Shown in pieces: positions 42,406 through 54,380 of a stretch of 64,000 nucleotides of DNA. This DNA is from Trichaptum fuscoviolaceum. Its lineage: Eukaryota; Basidiomycota; Agaricomycetes; Hymenochaetales; Trichaptaceae. The notes beneath the pieces are model-generated. The model ran no database searches. It was not told the DNA's origin and saw nothing but the letters and a program-made list of their open reading frames with translations. The position numbers and the translations under genes are program-made. Numbering within the stretch: position 1 is the first letter of the stretch; every line of letters begins with the position of its first letter. Where the stretch lies: positions 1,116,001 to 1,180,000 of the forward strand of contig CAJSYZ010000005.1 of NCBI GenBank assembly GCA_910574455.1. The letters are read 5' to 3'.

Positions 42406-44195
42406 AGACTTTGTAGTCTAGACAAGGCGCACTGCAAAACACGTCATAGTCCGATTCTGTGGTCATCGTCAACATCCACAGCGAGCCTCATCGTCTGCAT
42501 CAATGCCCGACGTTCGGCACGTCACTTATGTTGCACTCAGCAGCGTGCTACTCCTTGGCACAATATACACAACCATCCGAGCTGTCCGGCAAGCCGCAAG
42601 ACGGCCGCATTCACTCTGCATTCGATTTCGACGCTCTCTCTTGCAGTTTAAGGATGTCCACTCAACCACGTCTACAGCCAAGTTTGAGTATTCTCCGCCA
42701 GTGTTGCGCGACCTCTCTTGCCCGCCGACCACGACCATGGCTGCACTCTACTGTGCATGATAGGTTTTTGGGTTTCTGGTATGTTGCACATTAACTGTCT
42801 TTCCGGTGTCGACTCTCGTCAAGCAACAGCACCGGGCTCTTCGTCGCCATTTCACCCTCTGCACCGCGTACTACTTGTCTGTCTGCGCTGCGCACTATGC
42901 TAAGTCGAGCACGAATGGTATGTATTCTGCCAATAACATGAAAAGCTCGGCGGCGATAGTTCTAGTTCGCGTCCCGTGTCTTGCCTTTCTGTATCGCATT
43001 TCATTTGCTCTCAGTTCGCGTCCTCACTTCTGCGCCGCCTGCTTGCAGCAATGAGTTATGCACCACCCGCGGCTTGCGTGATCAGGACATGGCTGATCTT
43101 GAAATCGACAACTGCGCTCTACGGGCTGATAGCGTCGAAGACATACCAGTTCACATGGTGTGTCATTCCCTGGCTTTCTCGCTTGCGCACACAAGGTCAA
43201 TGGTTCTCGAAAACAAAGCTGTTGGCGCAGGCATACTCAGTCCGGGCTTCTCGCAGACGTCAACTGCCTCAGAAATGCAAACCGCGGGCCCGAACAAGAA
43301 GGGCCTATGGCAAACCGAATAACCCGGACACCTGCGAAGCGCCAGAGAGTCGCCCGGCTTCGCTGCGAAGCTGCTCAGGCTGTGCACAGCCTTGAGCACA
43401 TCTAAAAGCCTAACGGAGACGGAGGTAAGTGCGTTCTCGCTGGCGCTTAACCAGCGCCTACGAGGATGGGAGCTCCACCCCTCGATGAGCACTGTGTGCT
43501 CTATGCAGAGCGTCGGAATTAAGCTAGAGTAAATAGGCTGCCATGTCGTCAACGAAATACTCTCCAAATACTGTGTATTCCCCATGTCTATGTACATGTT
43601 CGACTATCGCCGGCCCCCCACGTCCTCGTTGTCTCCCTCCAACATAAGTCGAGCCCTTCGCGCGCCCTCGACCCCCGTGCTCTGAAGCCGCCTTCAGAGC
43701 CAGTAATTCCCTTGCTGAATCTATTTGTCAGATGCCTCGTTAGCCATGCGCTCCTGCGTGTCTCCCGCGACCGCAGTGTCAGCCATGTCGAAAGTTTGAC
43801 GTGGTGCCGGGCGCACAATGCTCAGCCTTGCGTTGCATACCTTTGCTCTAGCGTCGTTCAGTTTGACGTGGTGTCCGGTGCTTTCGAGCGCCAATTCCGT
43901 CTCTGCTCGCACGAGTCACTGCTTGGTCTTGCGCCTTGCGAGTTTGACGTGGTGCCCGGCGCCTACGAGCTCTTATTGCGCCTTGCGAGTTTGACGTGGT
44001 GTTCGGCGTAGTCTTGCGAATGGGTCTCGGGCTGGGGGCTTTGAGTTGGTCGCTTCGTAGATAGCAATACCTGTACATAGAGGGGGAGACTATTGTCAAT
44101 TTTTTATAAAAGAGTAGACGGACGAAAAGGAGAAAGCCAAAATTCTGCCATTTTTCACCGCCGTCCTAACCCTAATCCGCGTGTCCGAGAACGAG
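40661..44195. repeat. Tandem array unit U2, shortened to 3.5 kb
   Basis: Begins at the same junction as other units (TCTTTGAGAGCTACGG). It matches U1 through PTC1 copy B and R1, then jumps at about 43,564 from the position equivalent to U1 35,124 to that equivalent to U1 39,985, a loss of about 4.86 kb (rest of R1, R2, R3 and the minisatellite). After the jump there are extra small deletions at 43,605-43,735. Confidence 0.9.
43797..43999 (+). promoter_or_regulatory. Cluster of four TGACGTGG boxes (U2)
   Basis: Boxes at 43,797, 43,864, 43,945 and 43,992, with the same spacing as in U1. They were kept although U2 lost most of the unit. Confidence 0.45.
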
Positions 44196-45939
44196 TCTTT
44201 GAGAGCTACGGCTGGCTTCTTGTGCGTCATGTACCTCCTTGATAAGGTCAACAGCATCTTGGTCTGACATTACGTCCCAAACCTAAGAGTAGAAGCCGTC
44301 AGTTGATGTACCAGCGCTTAAAATACTACATGTTATCGTACCCCGTCGCAGGCAATGATCAAGAATTCATCATCGTCGCTCAATTCTGTTTCTGTCGTAT
44401 ATGGCGATCCAACAACGTATTCCTTCATCGAAGAGTCACCGAGGCTACGTGTGACGGCGAGAATTCCGTTTACTCGGCCGCCCATGACAAAGCCACCGGC
44501 ATCCATAATTCGCTTGGCCTCTTGCTTATCGTTCCCCTTGTGGTCGTAAGTCAAGCGAACAGCCTTTCCCGCTCGCGAGAGAACAGCACGCGCATCGCCT
44601 GCGTTCGCAGTGTACAGAACACGGCGCAGTCGCGTTGCTGTATTCGGGACAAACGCCTCGGCTCTCCCCCCCGTTGCATTCCCAAGAAGGCCCGACTGTC
44701 GGCTCGATGGAACCGAATTGTGAGCTGGGTTGGCCTCAGATGTGTCTTTACTGGAGCTGGAACCAGATAGAGATTTCAACGCGTCAACCAGTCGACTAGC
44801 ACGTTTGCTCTTGCGCTTTCCCGTCCCGCCAGGGCTCGGGCTCGGACTAGGCGAAGGACTCGATGAGTCCGGGGTCGGATAAGCGTCATTCGTTGGAGAG
44901 TCTGCTGTCCTGGAGCTATCCGCAGCACCTCCAATAGAGGCTGCTGTGCGACCGAAGTCGTAGTGTGCCGGCAAAAACGATTGCTTGCCTTGCGCATCTT
45001 CGAGCCGGAGGAACGCCGTAACAGCAGTGCAGCCGGAATGCATTTTGTCATCATTTTCGGCTATTGAAGATAGAGCAGAATCGACAGAATGAAACGTTTT
45101 ATTGAGGACGTCGGGGACTTGAGAATCTGGATTTTGACGGAGACATTCGAGAAGATGCTGAGATAAATGACTGCATTAGTGCCAAGCTCACTGCCTTCAA
45201 ATGCTGGAATGGGCAATAGCAATGATGATCACTTACCTCATGAAAGTGCTGGCCACACCATTCCGCCGCATATTTTCCCGCGTGTCCATCAAAGACAGCG
45301 AAATACCCTTGCCCACGTATGCTAGCAAAGTCGACAATAAGGAGTATGCGTCCTCCATCGTTCGCCTCTGACCTCTGTCATCATGAACGCCGACCTGAAA
45401 GGCCGCATTCCCTTGCAGATGTTGATTTAAAGTCTATAGAGCCGAAATAAAAGGTCAAAAAGGTGAAGCAACGCAGCTTGATTGGGTGTGGTACTTACAC
45501 CATGAGTATCTGAGCCCACTGCGGTCGTGACCGTCTTAGATCGAGCATTTGGAGAGTCGGTGAAGCTGGCTGAGGCTACATGCATTGGGACCGGTGCTTC
45601 GAGAGGTGTATCTCTACAGCAGACGGAAGAAGAGGTTGTTAGGAATAAATGTGCTGCGTTAGACGGTACTCGTGGGCTCCGCCGTCTTTGGATCCTGCGA
45701 CTCACTCTTGGGCCATTCGTATGGACAAACAAGCCTTGTTCTGAGGGTGTTAAGTATATTCTTTCTGAATTGGCTGCAGTCTGAAAGCGTCCACGGATTT
45801 GAGGAGTCGAGTTGAGGTGAGTATATACTTGAGATGGTGGTAAGAGGTCAAGGGTGATGGTAGTGTTGGGAATGAGGGGCTCTGGAGTGATTGTAATGGT
45901 TGTCAGTGGTGCATTAGGCGTGGGATCTTTAGTACTCAT
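44172..45939 (-). pseudogene. PTC1-like copy C, truncated and frameshifted
   Basis: Same truncated ending as copy B (stop at 44,172-44,174). In addition, one base is missing in exon 2 near 45,339 (GACAATAAGG instead of GACAATGAAGG on the plus strand), which shifts the frame within [11 protein letters not shown], before the FDGH metal-binding motif. The first exon and the third exon remain open. No functional phosphatase can come from this copy without readthrough. Confidence 0.85.
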
Positions 45940-48900
45940 AGACTTTGTAGTCTAGACAAGGCGCACTGCAAAACACGTCATAGTCCGATTCTGTGGTCAT
46001 CGTCAACATCCACAGCGAGCCTCATCGTCTGCATCAATGCCCGACGTTCGGCACGTCACTTATGTTGCACTCAGCAGCGTGCTACTCCTTGGCACAATAT
46101 ACACAACCATCCGAGCTGTCCGGCAAGCCGCAAGACGGCCGCATTCACTCTGCATTCGATTTCGACGCTCTCTCTTGCAGTTTAAGGATGTCCACTCAAC
46201 CACGTCTACAGCCAAGTTTGAGTATTCTCCGCCAGTGTTGCGCGACCTCTCTTGCCCGCCGACCACGACCATGGCTGCACTCTACTGTGCATGATAGGTT
46301 TTTGGGTTTCTGGTATGTTGCACATTAACTGTCTTTCCGGTGTCGACTCTCGTCAAGCAACAGCACCGGGCTCTTCGTCGCCATTTCACCCTCTGCACCG
46401 CGTACTACTTGTCTGTCTGCGCTGCGCACTATGCTAAGTCGAGCACGAATGGTATGTATTCTGCCAATAACATGAAAAGCTCGGCGGCGATAGTTCTAGT
46501 TCGCGTCCCGTGTCTTGCCTTTCTGTATCGCATTGCATTTGCTCTCAGTTCGCGTCCTCACTTCTGCGCCGCCTGCTTGCAGCAATGAGTTATGCACCAC
46601 CCGCGGCTTGAGTGATCAGGACATGGCTGATGTTGAAATCGACAACTGCGCTCTACGGGCTGATAGCGTCGAAGACATACCAGTTCACATGGTGTGTCAT
46701 TCTCTGGCTTTCTCGCTTGCGCACACAAGGTCAATGGTTCTCGAAAACAAAGCTGTTGGCGCAGGCATACCAGTCCGGGCTTCTCGCAGACGGTCAACTG
46801 CCTCAGAAATGCAAACCGCGGGCCCGAACAAGAAGGACCTATGGCAAACCGAATAACCCGGACACCTGCGAAGCGCCAGAGAGTCGCCCGGCTTCGCTGC
46901 GAAGCTGCTCAGGCTGTGCACAGCCTTGAGCACATCTAAAAGCCTAACGGAGACGGAGGTAAGTGCGTTCTCGCTGGCGCTTAACCAGCGCCTACGAGGA
47001 TGGGAGCTCCACCCCTCGATGAGCACTGTGTGCTCTATGCAGAGCGTCGGAATTAAGCTAGAGTAAATAGGCTGCCATGTCGTCAACGAAATACTCTCAT
47101 CCGAGGGACGCGACTCTACCCCGAAGGTTGAATTCGAATATTCAACCATGAACGCCACATCTCGGACAGAGCGCGTCCGGGAGATTTCAACAGTATTCGA
47201 CCTCCTCTACGTAAGGTATGCTCCAATGTAATCACACCATGCTAACGATGCTTTGATTTCGGATGTATGTGTTAAAATTGGTGTGCGGACTTGCAATGGC
47301 TGGTCCGTGAATGCCAGATTACAGTGTTCGACACCCGGTAACTCCACCAACTACATCCCGTAAGTTCCAACTTCATGGAGCTCTAGAAAGCGGTGCCGAA
47401 TAGCATATTCTATGGGTAAGCTGAGCCGAATTCAAACATGTATGCATTTCCATAGCCTTTCCATGAGTGTTTCCAACCTCCTGTGCTCGTAAAGGTATGT
47501 CATTCCCTTTTGTGAATGTTATCCCCTTAACTTAGCTCACTATAGCATTCATAGACTGAACTGATGTCGGAGTGAAATGACTTAATTCCGGTATGTTCAT
47601 ACAGTACCGAATAGATATCCCTGAGAATGGAATTCATCTTCGAGTCCTGTACTGGCTTCACATATTGTAAATGTCTTCTGTATTTGGGATTAGAACTACG
47701 TAGTATGTACAAAATTGCAATGCAGAGTGGTATTCAATGTCAAAAGTGTGTTCACCTGATTTGGGCATCAGAACTTTCAAGTTCGCGCGCCTTGCTCAAA
47801 CGAGTCTTGCGCGTCGACCACCACCATGGCTGCACCCATGACATGTAATCTATTCATTCTGCATTAACTAGAGTCGAGCACACCTCTGATGGAGAGAGCA
47901 TGATAGGTTTTGGGTTCCGGTATGTGAGCACTATTTGTCTTACATGTGTTAACAAGGCTTAATTGTTGTCTTTAAACATTAGCTCCATTTTGCCCACTCT
48001 CAGTCCGACCTCGCCCTCAACCATGTCTTCTGATGCGATAGGTCTCGTCTATGCAAGCTGATAGAGATGAGCACATCGCCTATTCCGATACAGTCCCGGC
48101 GGCTTGAGTTCTTTGTCTGCGTTGGCGCGAGCGCTAGTCCTTGCGTCACTGCTCAACCTTCTGCCCCGCGTACTATTGAAGCGATCTATGCACCGAGTCA
48201 GCGACACCAGGACCTCAGATCTAGCTCGTGTCTAGGACACCCTCAAGTTGGCTGCACACTTTTGCGCCATCCTCTCGCAATCTGTTTTTAGTTTGCCCTA
48301 GCTTCATTATTCCTGTTTCTTCCGTACTTTGTCTGAACTAGGAACTTGCAGCAATGGGCTATGCACCGAGACGAGGACTCGCGTGATCAGGATGTTGAAG
48401 TTAACTGGAACCGAGCAAGCTCGAGCTCTGCATTCGGTCAAAATCCAGTTGATCTCCGTCATCCTCGCAGGCGCTAGTTCTAATTTGCGATCTCTGCTGC
48501 AGTTCAATTTCCAGTTTTGCGACACCAGGACCTCAGATACAGACTGTACTACTGTCAGTCGACGCAATCTTGCAGGCGCTGGTCCTAGTTCGCTTTGTTC
48601 ACCCTCTGCACCGCGTACTACTATGGCGTTCGCCCTAAGCAGGCCTCGGACAACTAGCTGAGCACATCTCGCTTGCGCACTTTCGGCCAGCCCGAAATCA
48701 ACCTTGGCGTCATCTCAGGCGCGAAGTCGAAGCTGACCATGTGTCTGCACGGCGATGCAAGCCGTGTTGTGTGCATGAGGCGGTGAAGGTGGCTCAGACG
48801 ACGACGGGTGAGAAGGGTCACTCCGTCACACTAACCCAATCATCTTTTCTTAACTGTGCATTAGCGTATGAGCTCACTCTCATGCAGGATATCAGAATCG

Positions 48901-51225
48901 AGCAAAGGACATTCCATGGTCTATTTGCAGAGAGGGTGTGTATCTTTTCGGGAGCAAATGCTCATAGTTCCATTGCAGGTATGGGCGCGTTTGCGGAGAA
49001 AAGAAGGCTGGATGATCGATCGAGGAGGATCTGCGCTTAGCAGCTGTGTCGAGTCTTGATATCACAATCCTTTGAACACTGACAACATGGTGCGAAGATC
49101 GTCCATTCAGGCATGTTTACGGGGTTTAGAGTCTCTGCCCAATCAAACCGCAAGTCCGTGTCTCAGGATAGCACTTCGGGTCAACACCGCAAGAAATCAA
49201 ATGTCTTTAACAATATACAAGGACGACGCACAGCAAGCAAATTATGGTAGTATGACTTCCTGATTGTCCTATTCCAGACTTTCTGTGTCTGCTCACCGCG
49301 GGTCCAAACAAGCGGGCCCCGTAGCAAACCGAACAACTTGGACAGCCCGCGAAGCGCCAAATAGACGCCCATCTGCGCAGCGAAGCTGCCCACTGGCGGG
49401 CGTGCCTGGCAGCTCCGAGCCCCTCCCCGTGCTTGAACACAGTTTAAAGGCTAACGGAGACGGAGACGGACGCGGGGAAGTGCGTTCTCGCTGGCGCTTA
49501 ACCAGCGCCTACGAGACTGTGAGCTTCAGCGGGCCCGTTCCTTCGACGACCACCGTGTGCTCTGCGCCTAGCGTCAGAATAATGACAGAGTAGGTACATG
49601 GTCATGTTATCATTGAGATTTTCTCATCCGAGGGACGCATAACTGGCCCAAAGGTTGAATTCGAAGATTCAACCATGAACGCCACATCTCGGACACTGAG
49701 TATCCGGGCGACTGCAGAGCTATTCAACCTCCTTGACGTAAGGTAAGTCCCTGTTTCATTGCACCATTCTAATGGTGCATTTGCTACTGATGTGCATGTT
49801 AAAATCGATGCACGGACTTGCAGAGGCTGGTCCGTGAATGCTAGAATACAATGCTCGACACCCGGTAACTTCACCAACTACATCCCGAAAGTTCCAACTT
49901 TATTGAGCTCTAGAACATACATTAGAGCGGTGCCGAATAGCGTATACTATGGGTAAGCTGAGCCGAATTCTGTCATGTATCTTTTCCATATGTGAGTGTT
50001 TCAAACCTCCTGCACTTGCTAAGGTATGTTATTCCCTTTAGTTGATATGTGTTTCGAACCTCCTGAGTTATAGAGGCATGCTATTCCCTCATTCTATTGA
50101 ATGCATAGACAGCATTGACAATGCTGAGGTTTGTTTTGCCCGCCGAAATGACATATCTTAACTCCGGTCACTACATGACCGAATAGCCATTAGGGAATTG
50201 TTTCTCCGAATTCTCTATCAGCTTCACATCTACAGTGCTATACTTATATATTTCAGGTTCGATCTACTCAGTATGTACAGAGAGGGATTCACTGACGAAA
50301 ATTGAGATGCCTTGATTTGGGCATTTGAGCTTTTGCGCATCTTGCGCAACCTTCCTTGCATGCCGACCACGACAATGGCTACACCATGATATGCAATTCA
50401 TCCATTTTATCCATCACCATCCATCTTATACATTGATCATATCTGTTCCAAGACTCCGTTTTCCCCTCAGGACCATCTCACCGAGTTTGCAAGCTGATAG
50501 AGATGAGCACTTTTCATGGTTCAGTTTTCACGGCGCACACACCCTGAATCTGCATTCAAGCTATTCACGCATCACGCCAGCAACACCAGGACCTCAGATA
50601 GCATTCGGGCTCTTGTTTTCAACCGTTTTCCAACTTGCGGCGATGGGTTATACGCTAACTGTGGCTTGCGAGATCAGGACATGGCTGATGTTATGATACT
50701 GTCGCGCAGTAGAATCCGCACTTGTCACCAGGTACTCGGATGTGAGCCGTCACTCTTGCAGGCACTAGTTCTAGTTCGCAATCGTAGTTCAACTTCCAGA
50801 GTCTAATGCTTTGCCCATTTCTTTCGGAAAAGGACCTCAGCTGCGTTGACAGAAACTCGCGTCTCGGAAATCCTTCCACCGTTTACTAGGGATTCTACTG
50901 TGCTTGGTGTGTCACATCTGGTTCTCGAAAACAACTTCTGCTGTCCCGCATGTCAAGTTCTCTATGTTGGTATTGCAAAGATTGTCCATTCAGGCATGTT
51001 TTACAAATACAGTGAACCGTCTACCCCGACTAGACACTGACCATCTGGCTGATGGGACCAATGTCAATAGCCATTGATCCTGCCAGTGCCAGTGTATGAT
51101 CTCGCGCCAGTTCTGGTTTGCGTCCTCTCGCTGTTCAGCTTTGTCGCGGCTGCGAGGCACCCATTTGCGCAATTTGCACTATTACTGATGTCTTCGTGAC
51201 ACTTGATTTGCTCAATATGATCTAT

Positions 51226-51826
51226 CTATAGCACCAAGATAAGCACTTCGGTAGCGAGTAGAGCAGCTGCAGACATTGTGCTGTTCAAGAGTTCTGCATC
51301 TGCAGCCATTCATGTTGTCTGTAATATGAGCTGTTTAAAACATATTCTACTAAGCAATGTATATATGTATGGAAAGCGGGCGAGCGGGTCCTTCATGCAC
51401 AGTGAAAGTGCAACATATGTAGAGTGCTCCAACAGTACTCGGTAGCGAGTAGAATGCTATTGCAAACATGATGGTGTTTGGGAGCTTAGCATTTGCAGAT
51501 GTTCGACTTTGTCTGTATTCCGGACATTTCACTCTGTAAAAAATATGCACTTTTTGTATTCTACTAGGCAATGTATATATGTATTGAGAGCTGGCGAGCG
51601 GGACCTTCATGTACAGTGCAAATGCAACAGATACAGGGAGCTCGAGATAGTACTTGTAAGTTGTAGCGAGTAGAATACTGTTGCGAATATTGCGCTGTTC
51701 GGGAGCACAATGCACTCGACTGTAGTCCTCTCAAAATCTGTCTTAAAACTTGCATATTCTTGCTCTTTGACATGGCAATATATATATGTATCGAAAGCTG
51801 GCGAGCGAGACATTCGAGTCTACTAC
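51226..51826. repeat. Minisatellite, about 200-bp period (U3)
   Basis: The same three-block array as at 39,250-39,850, nearly identical in sequence. Confidence 0.75.
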
Positions 51827-52236
51827 TGTATTTTCACCGTGCATGAGTGTCGCACTTGGATATGTTGTCAGTGATACTCTGCCCGGGTCACTATTTTGAG
51901 AGCCGAGGATAGAATTCTTCGTTGAGGCGAAGTACGATAAGCAGAACATATATAAGGAGCCCAAATACTGTGTATTCCCCATGTCTATGTACATGTTCGA
52001 CTACCTACTCGCCGGCCCCCCACGTCCTCGTTGTCTCCCTCCAACATAAGTCGAGCCCTTCCTTCCTCCTGCGCCCTCTCGACTGTCGTCCCCGTGCTCT
52101 GGCACGCCGCCTTCAGAGCCAGTAAGTCGTCTCCCTTGCTGAACATCTAACCTACCTTTGTTCTAGATGCCTCGTTAGCCTTCGCCCGCGCTCCTGCGTG
52201 TCTCCCGCGACCGCAGTGTCAGCCATGTCGAAAGTT

Positions 52237-52440
52237 TGACGTGGTGTCCGGCGCACCAATGCTCAGCCTTGCGTTGCATACCTTTGCTCTAGCGTCGTTC
52301 AGTTTGACGTGGTGTCCGGTGCTTTCGAGCGCCAATTCCGTCTCTGCTCGCACGAGTCACTGCTTGGTCTTGCGCCTTGCGAGTTTGACGTGGTGCCCGG
52401 CGCCTACGAGCTCTTATTGCGCCTTGCGAGTTTGACGTGG
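52237..52440 (+). promoter_or_regulatory. Cluster of four TGACGTGG boxes (U3)
   Basis: Boxes at 52,237, 52,305, 52,386 and 52,433, with sequence and spacing as in U1. Confidence 0.45.
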
Positions 52441-52612
52441 TGTTCGGCGTAGTCTTGCGAATGGGTCTCGGGCTGGGGGCTTTGAGTTGGTCGCTTCGTA
52501 GATAGCAATACCTGTACATAGAGGGGGAGACTATTGTCAATTTTTTATAAAAGAGTAGACGGACGAAAAGGAGAAAGCCAAAATTCTGCCATTTTTCACC
52601 GCCGTCCTAACC

Positions 52613-54380
52613 CTAATCCGCGTGTCCGAGAACGAGTCTTTGAGAGCTACGGCTGGCTTCTTGTGCGTCATGTACCTCCTTGATAAGGTCAACAGCATCT
52701 TGGTCTGACATTACGTCCCAAACCTAAGAGTAGAAGCCGTCAGTTGATGTACCAGCGCTTAAAATACTACATGTTATCGTACCCCGTCGCAGGCAATGAT
52801 CAAGAATTCATCATCGTCGCTCAATTCTGTTTCTGTCGTATATGGCGATCCAACAACGTATTCCTTCATCGAAGAGTCACCGAGGCTACGTGTGACGGCG
52901 AGAATTCCGTTTACTCGGCCGCCCATGACAAAGCCACCGGCATCCATAATTCGCTTGGCCTCTTGCTTATCGTTCCCCTTGTGGTCGTAAGTCAAGCGAA
53001 CAGCCTTTCCCGCTCGCGAGAGAACAGCACGCGCATCGCCTGCGTTCGCAGTGTACAGAACACGGCGCAGTCGCGTTGCTGTATTCGGGACAAACGCCTC
53101 GGCTCTCCCCCCCGTTGCATTCCCAAGAGGCCCGACTGTCGGCTCGATGGAACCGAATTGTGAGCTGGGTTGGCCTCAGATGTGTCTTTACTGGAGCTGG
53201 AACCAGATAGAGATTTCAACGCGTCAACCAGTCGACTAGCACGTTTGCTCTTGCGCTTTCCCGTCCCGCCAGGGCTCGGGCTCGGACTAGGCGAAGGACT
53301 CGATGAGTCCGGGGTCGGATAAGCGTCATTCGTTGGAGAGTCTGCTGTCCTAGAGCTATCCGCAGCACCTCCAATAGAGGCTGCTGTGCGACCGAAGTCG
53401 TAGTGTGCCGGCAAAAACGATTGCTTGCCTTGCGCATCTTCGAGCCGGAGGAACGCCGTAACAGCAGTGCAGCCGGAATGCATTTTGTCATCATTTTCGG
53501 CTATTGAAGATAGAGCAGAATCGACAGAATGAAACGTTTTATTGAGGACGTCGGGGACTTGAGAATCTGGATTTTGACGGAGACATTCGAGAAGATGCTG
53601 AGATAAATGACTGCATTAGTGCCAAGCTCACTGCCTTCAAATGCTGGAATGGGCAATAGCAATGATGATCACTTACCTCATGAAAGTGCTGGCCACACCA
53701 TTCCGCCGCATATTTTCCCGCGTGTCCATCAAAGACAGCGAAATACCCTTGCCCACGTATGCTAGCAAAGTCGACAATGAAGGAGTATGCGTCCTCCATC
53801 GTTCGCCTCTGACCTCTGTCATCATGAACGCCGACCTGAAAGGCCGCATTCCCTTGCAGATGTTGATTTAAAGTCTATAGAGCCGAAATAAAAGGTCAAA
53901 AAGGTGAAGCAACGCAGCTTGATTGGGTGTGGTACTTACACCATGAGTATCTGAGCCCACTGCGGTCGTGACCGTCTTAGATCGAGCATTTGGAGAGTCG
54001 GTGAAGCTGGCTGAGGCTACATGCATTGGGACCGGTGCTTCGAGAGGTGTATCTCTACAGCAGACGGAAGAAGAGGTTGTTAGGAATAAATGTGCTGCGT
54101 TAGACGGTACTCGTGGGCTCCGCCGTCTTTGGATCCTGCGACTCACTCTTGGGCCATTCGTATGGACAAACAAGCCTTGTTCTGAGGGTGTTAAGTATAT
54201 TCTTTCTGAATTGGCTGCAGTCTGAAAGCGTCCACGGATTTGAGGAGTCGAGTTGAGGTGAGTATATACTTGAGATGGTGGTAAGAGGTCAAGGGTGATG
54301 GTAGTGTTGGGAATGAGGGGCTCTGGAGTGATTGTAATGGTTGTCAGTGGTGCATTAGGCGTGGGATCTTTAGTACTCAT
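52613..54380 (-). pseudogene. PTC1-like copy D, truncated and frameshifted
   Basis: Same truncated C-terminus (stop at 52,613-52,615). One A is missing near 53,127 (CCCAAGAGGCCCG for CCCAAGAAGGCCCG), which shifts exon 3 in the disordered insert before the [10 protein letters not shown] motif. The N-terminal exons, including MEDAY and VFDGHAG, stay open. Confidence 0.85.

Larger units (their letters stand above)
44196..52636. repeat. Tandem array unit U3 (8.44 kb, full)
   Basis: A complete unit: PTC1 copy C, R1 (about 46,240-47,720), R2 (47,770-50,195), R3 (50,317-51,175), minisatellite, LTR-like segment (about 51,941-52,636) and four TGACGTGG boxes at 52,237, 52,305, 52,386 and 52,433. From R3 to its right end it is almost identical to U1, showing recent duplication or conversion. 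Confidence 0.92.
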
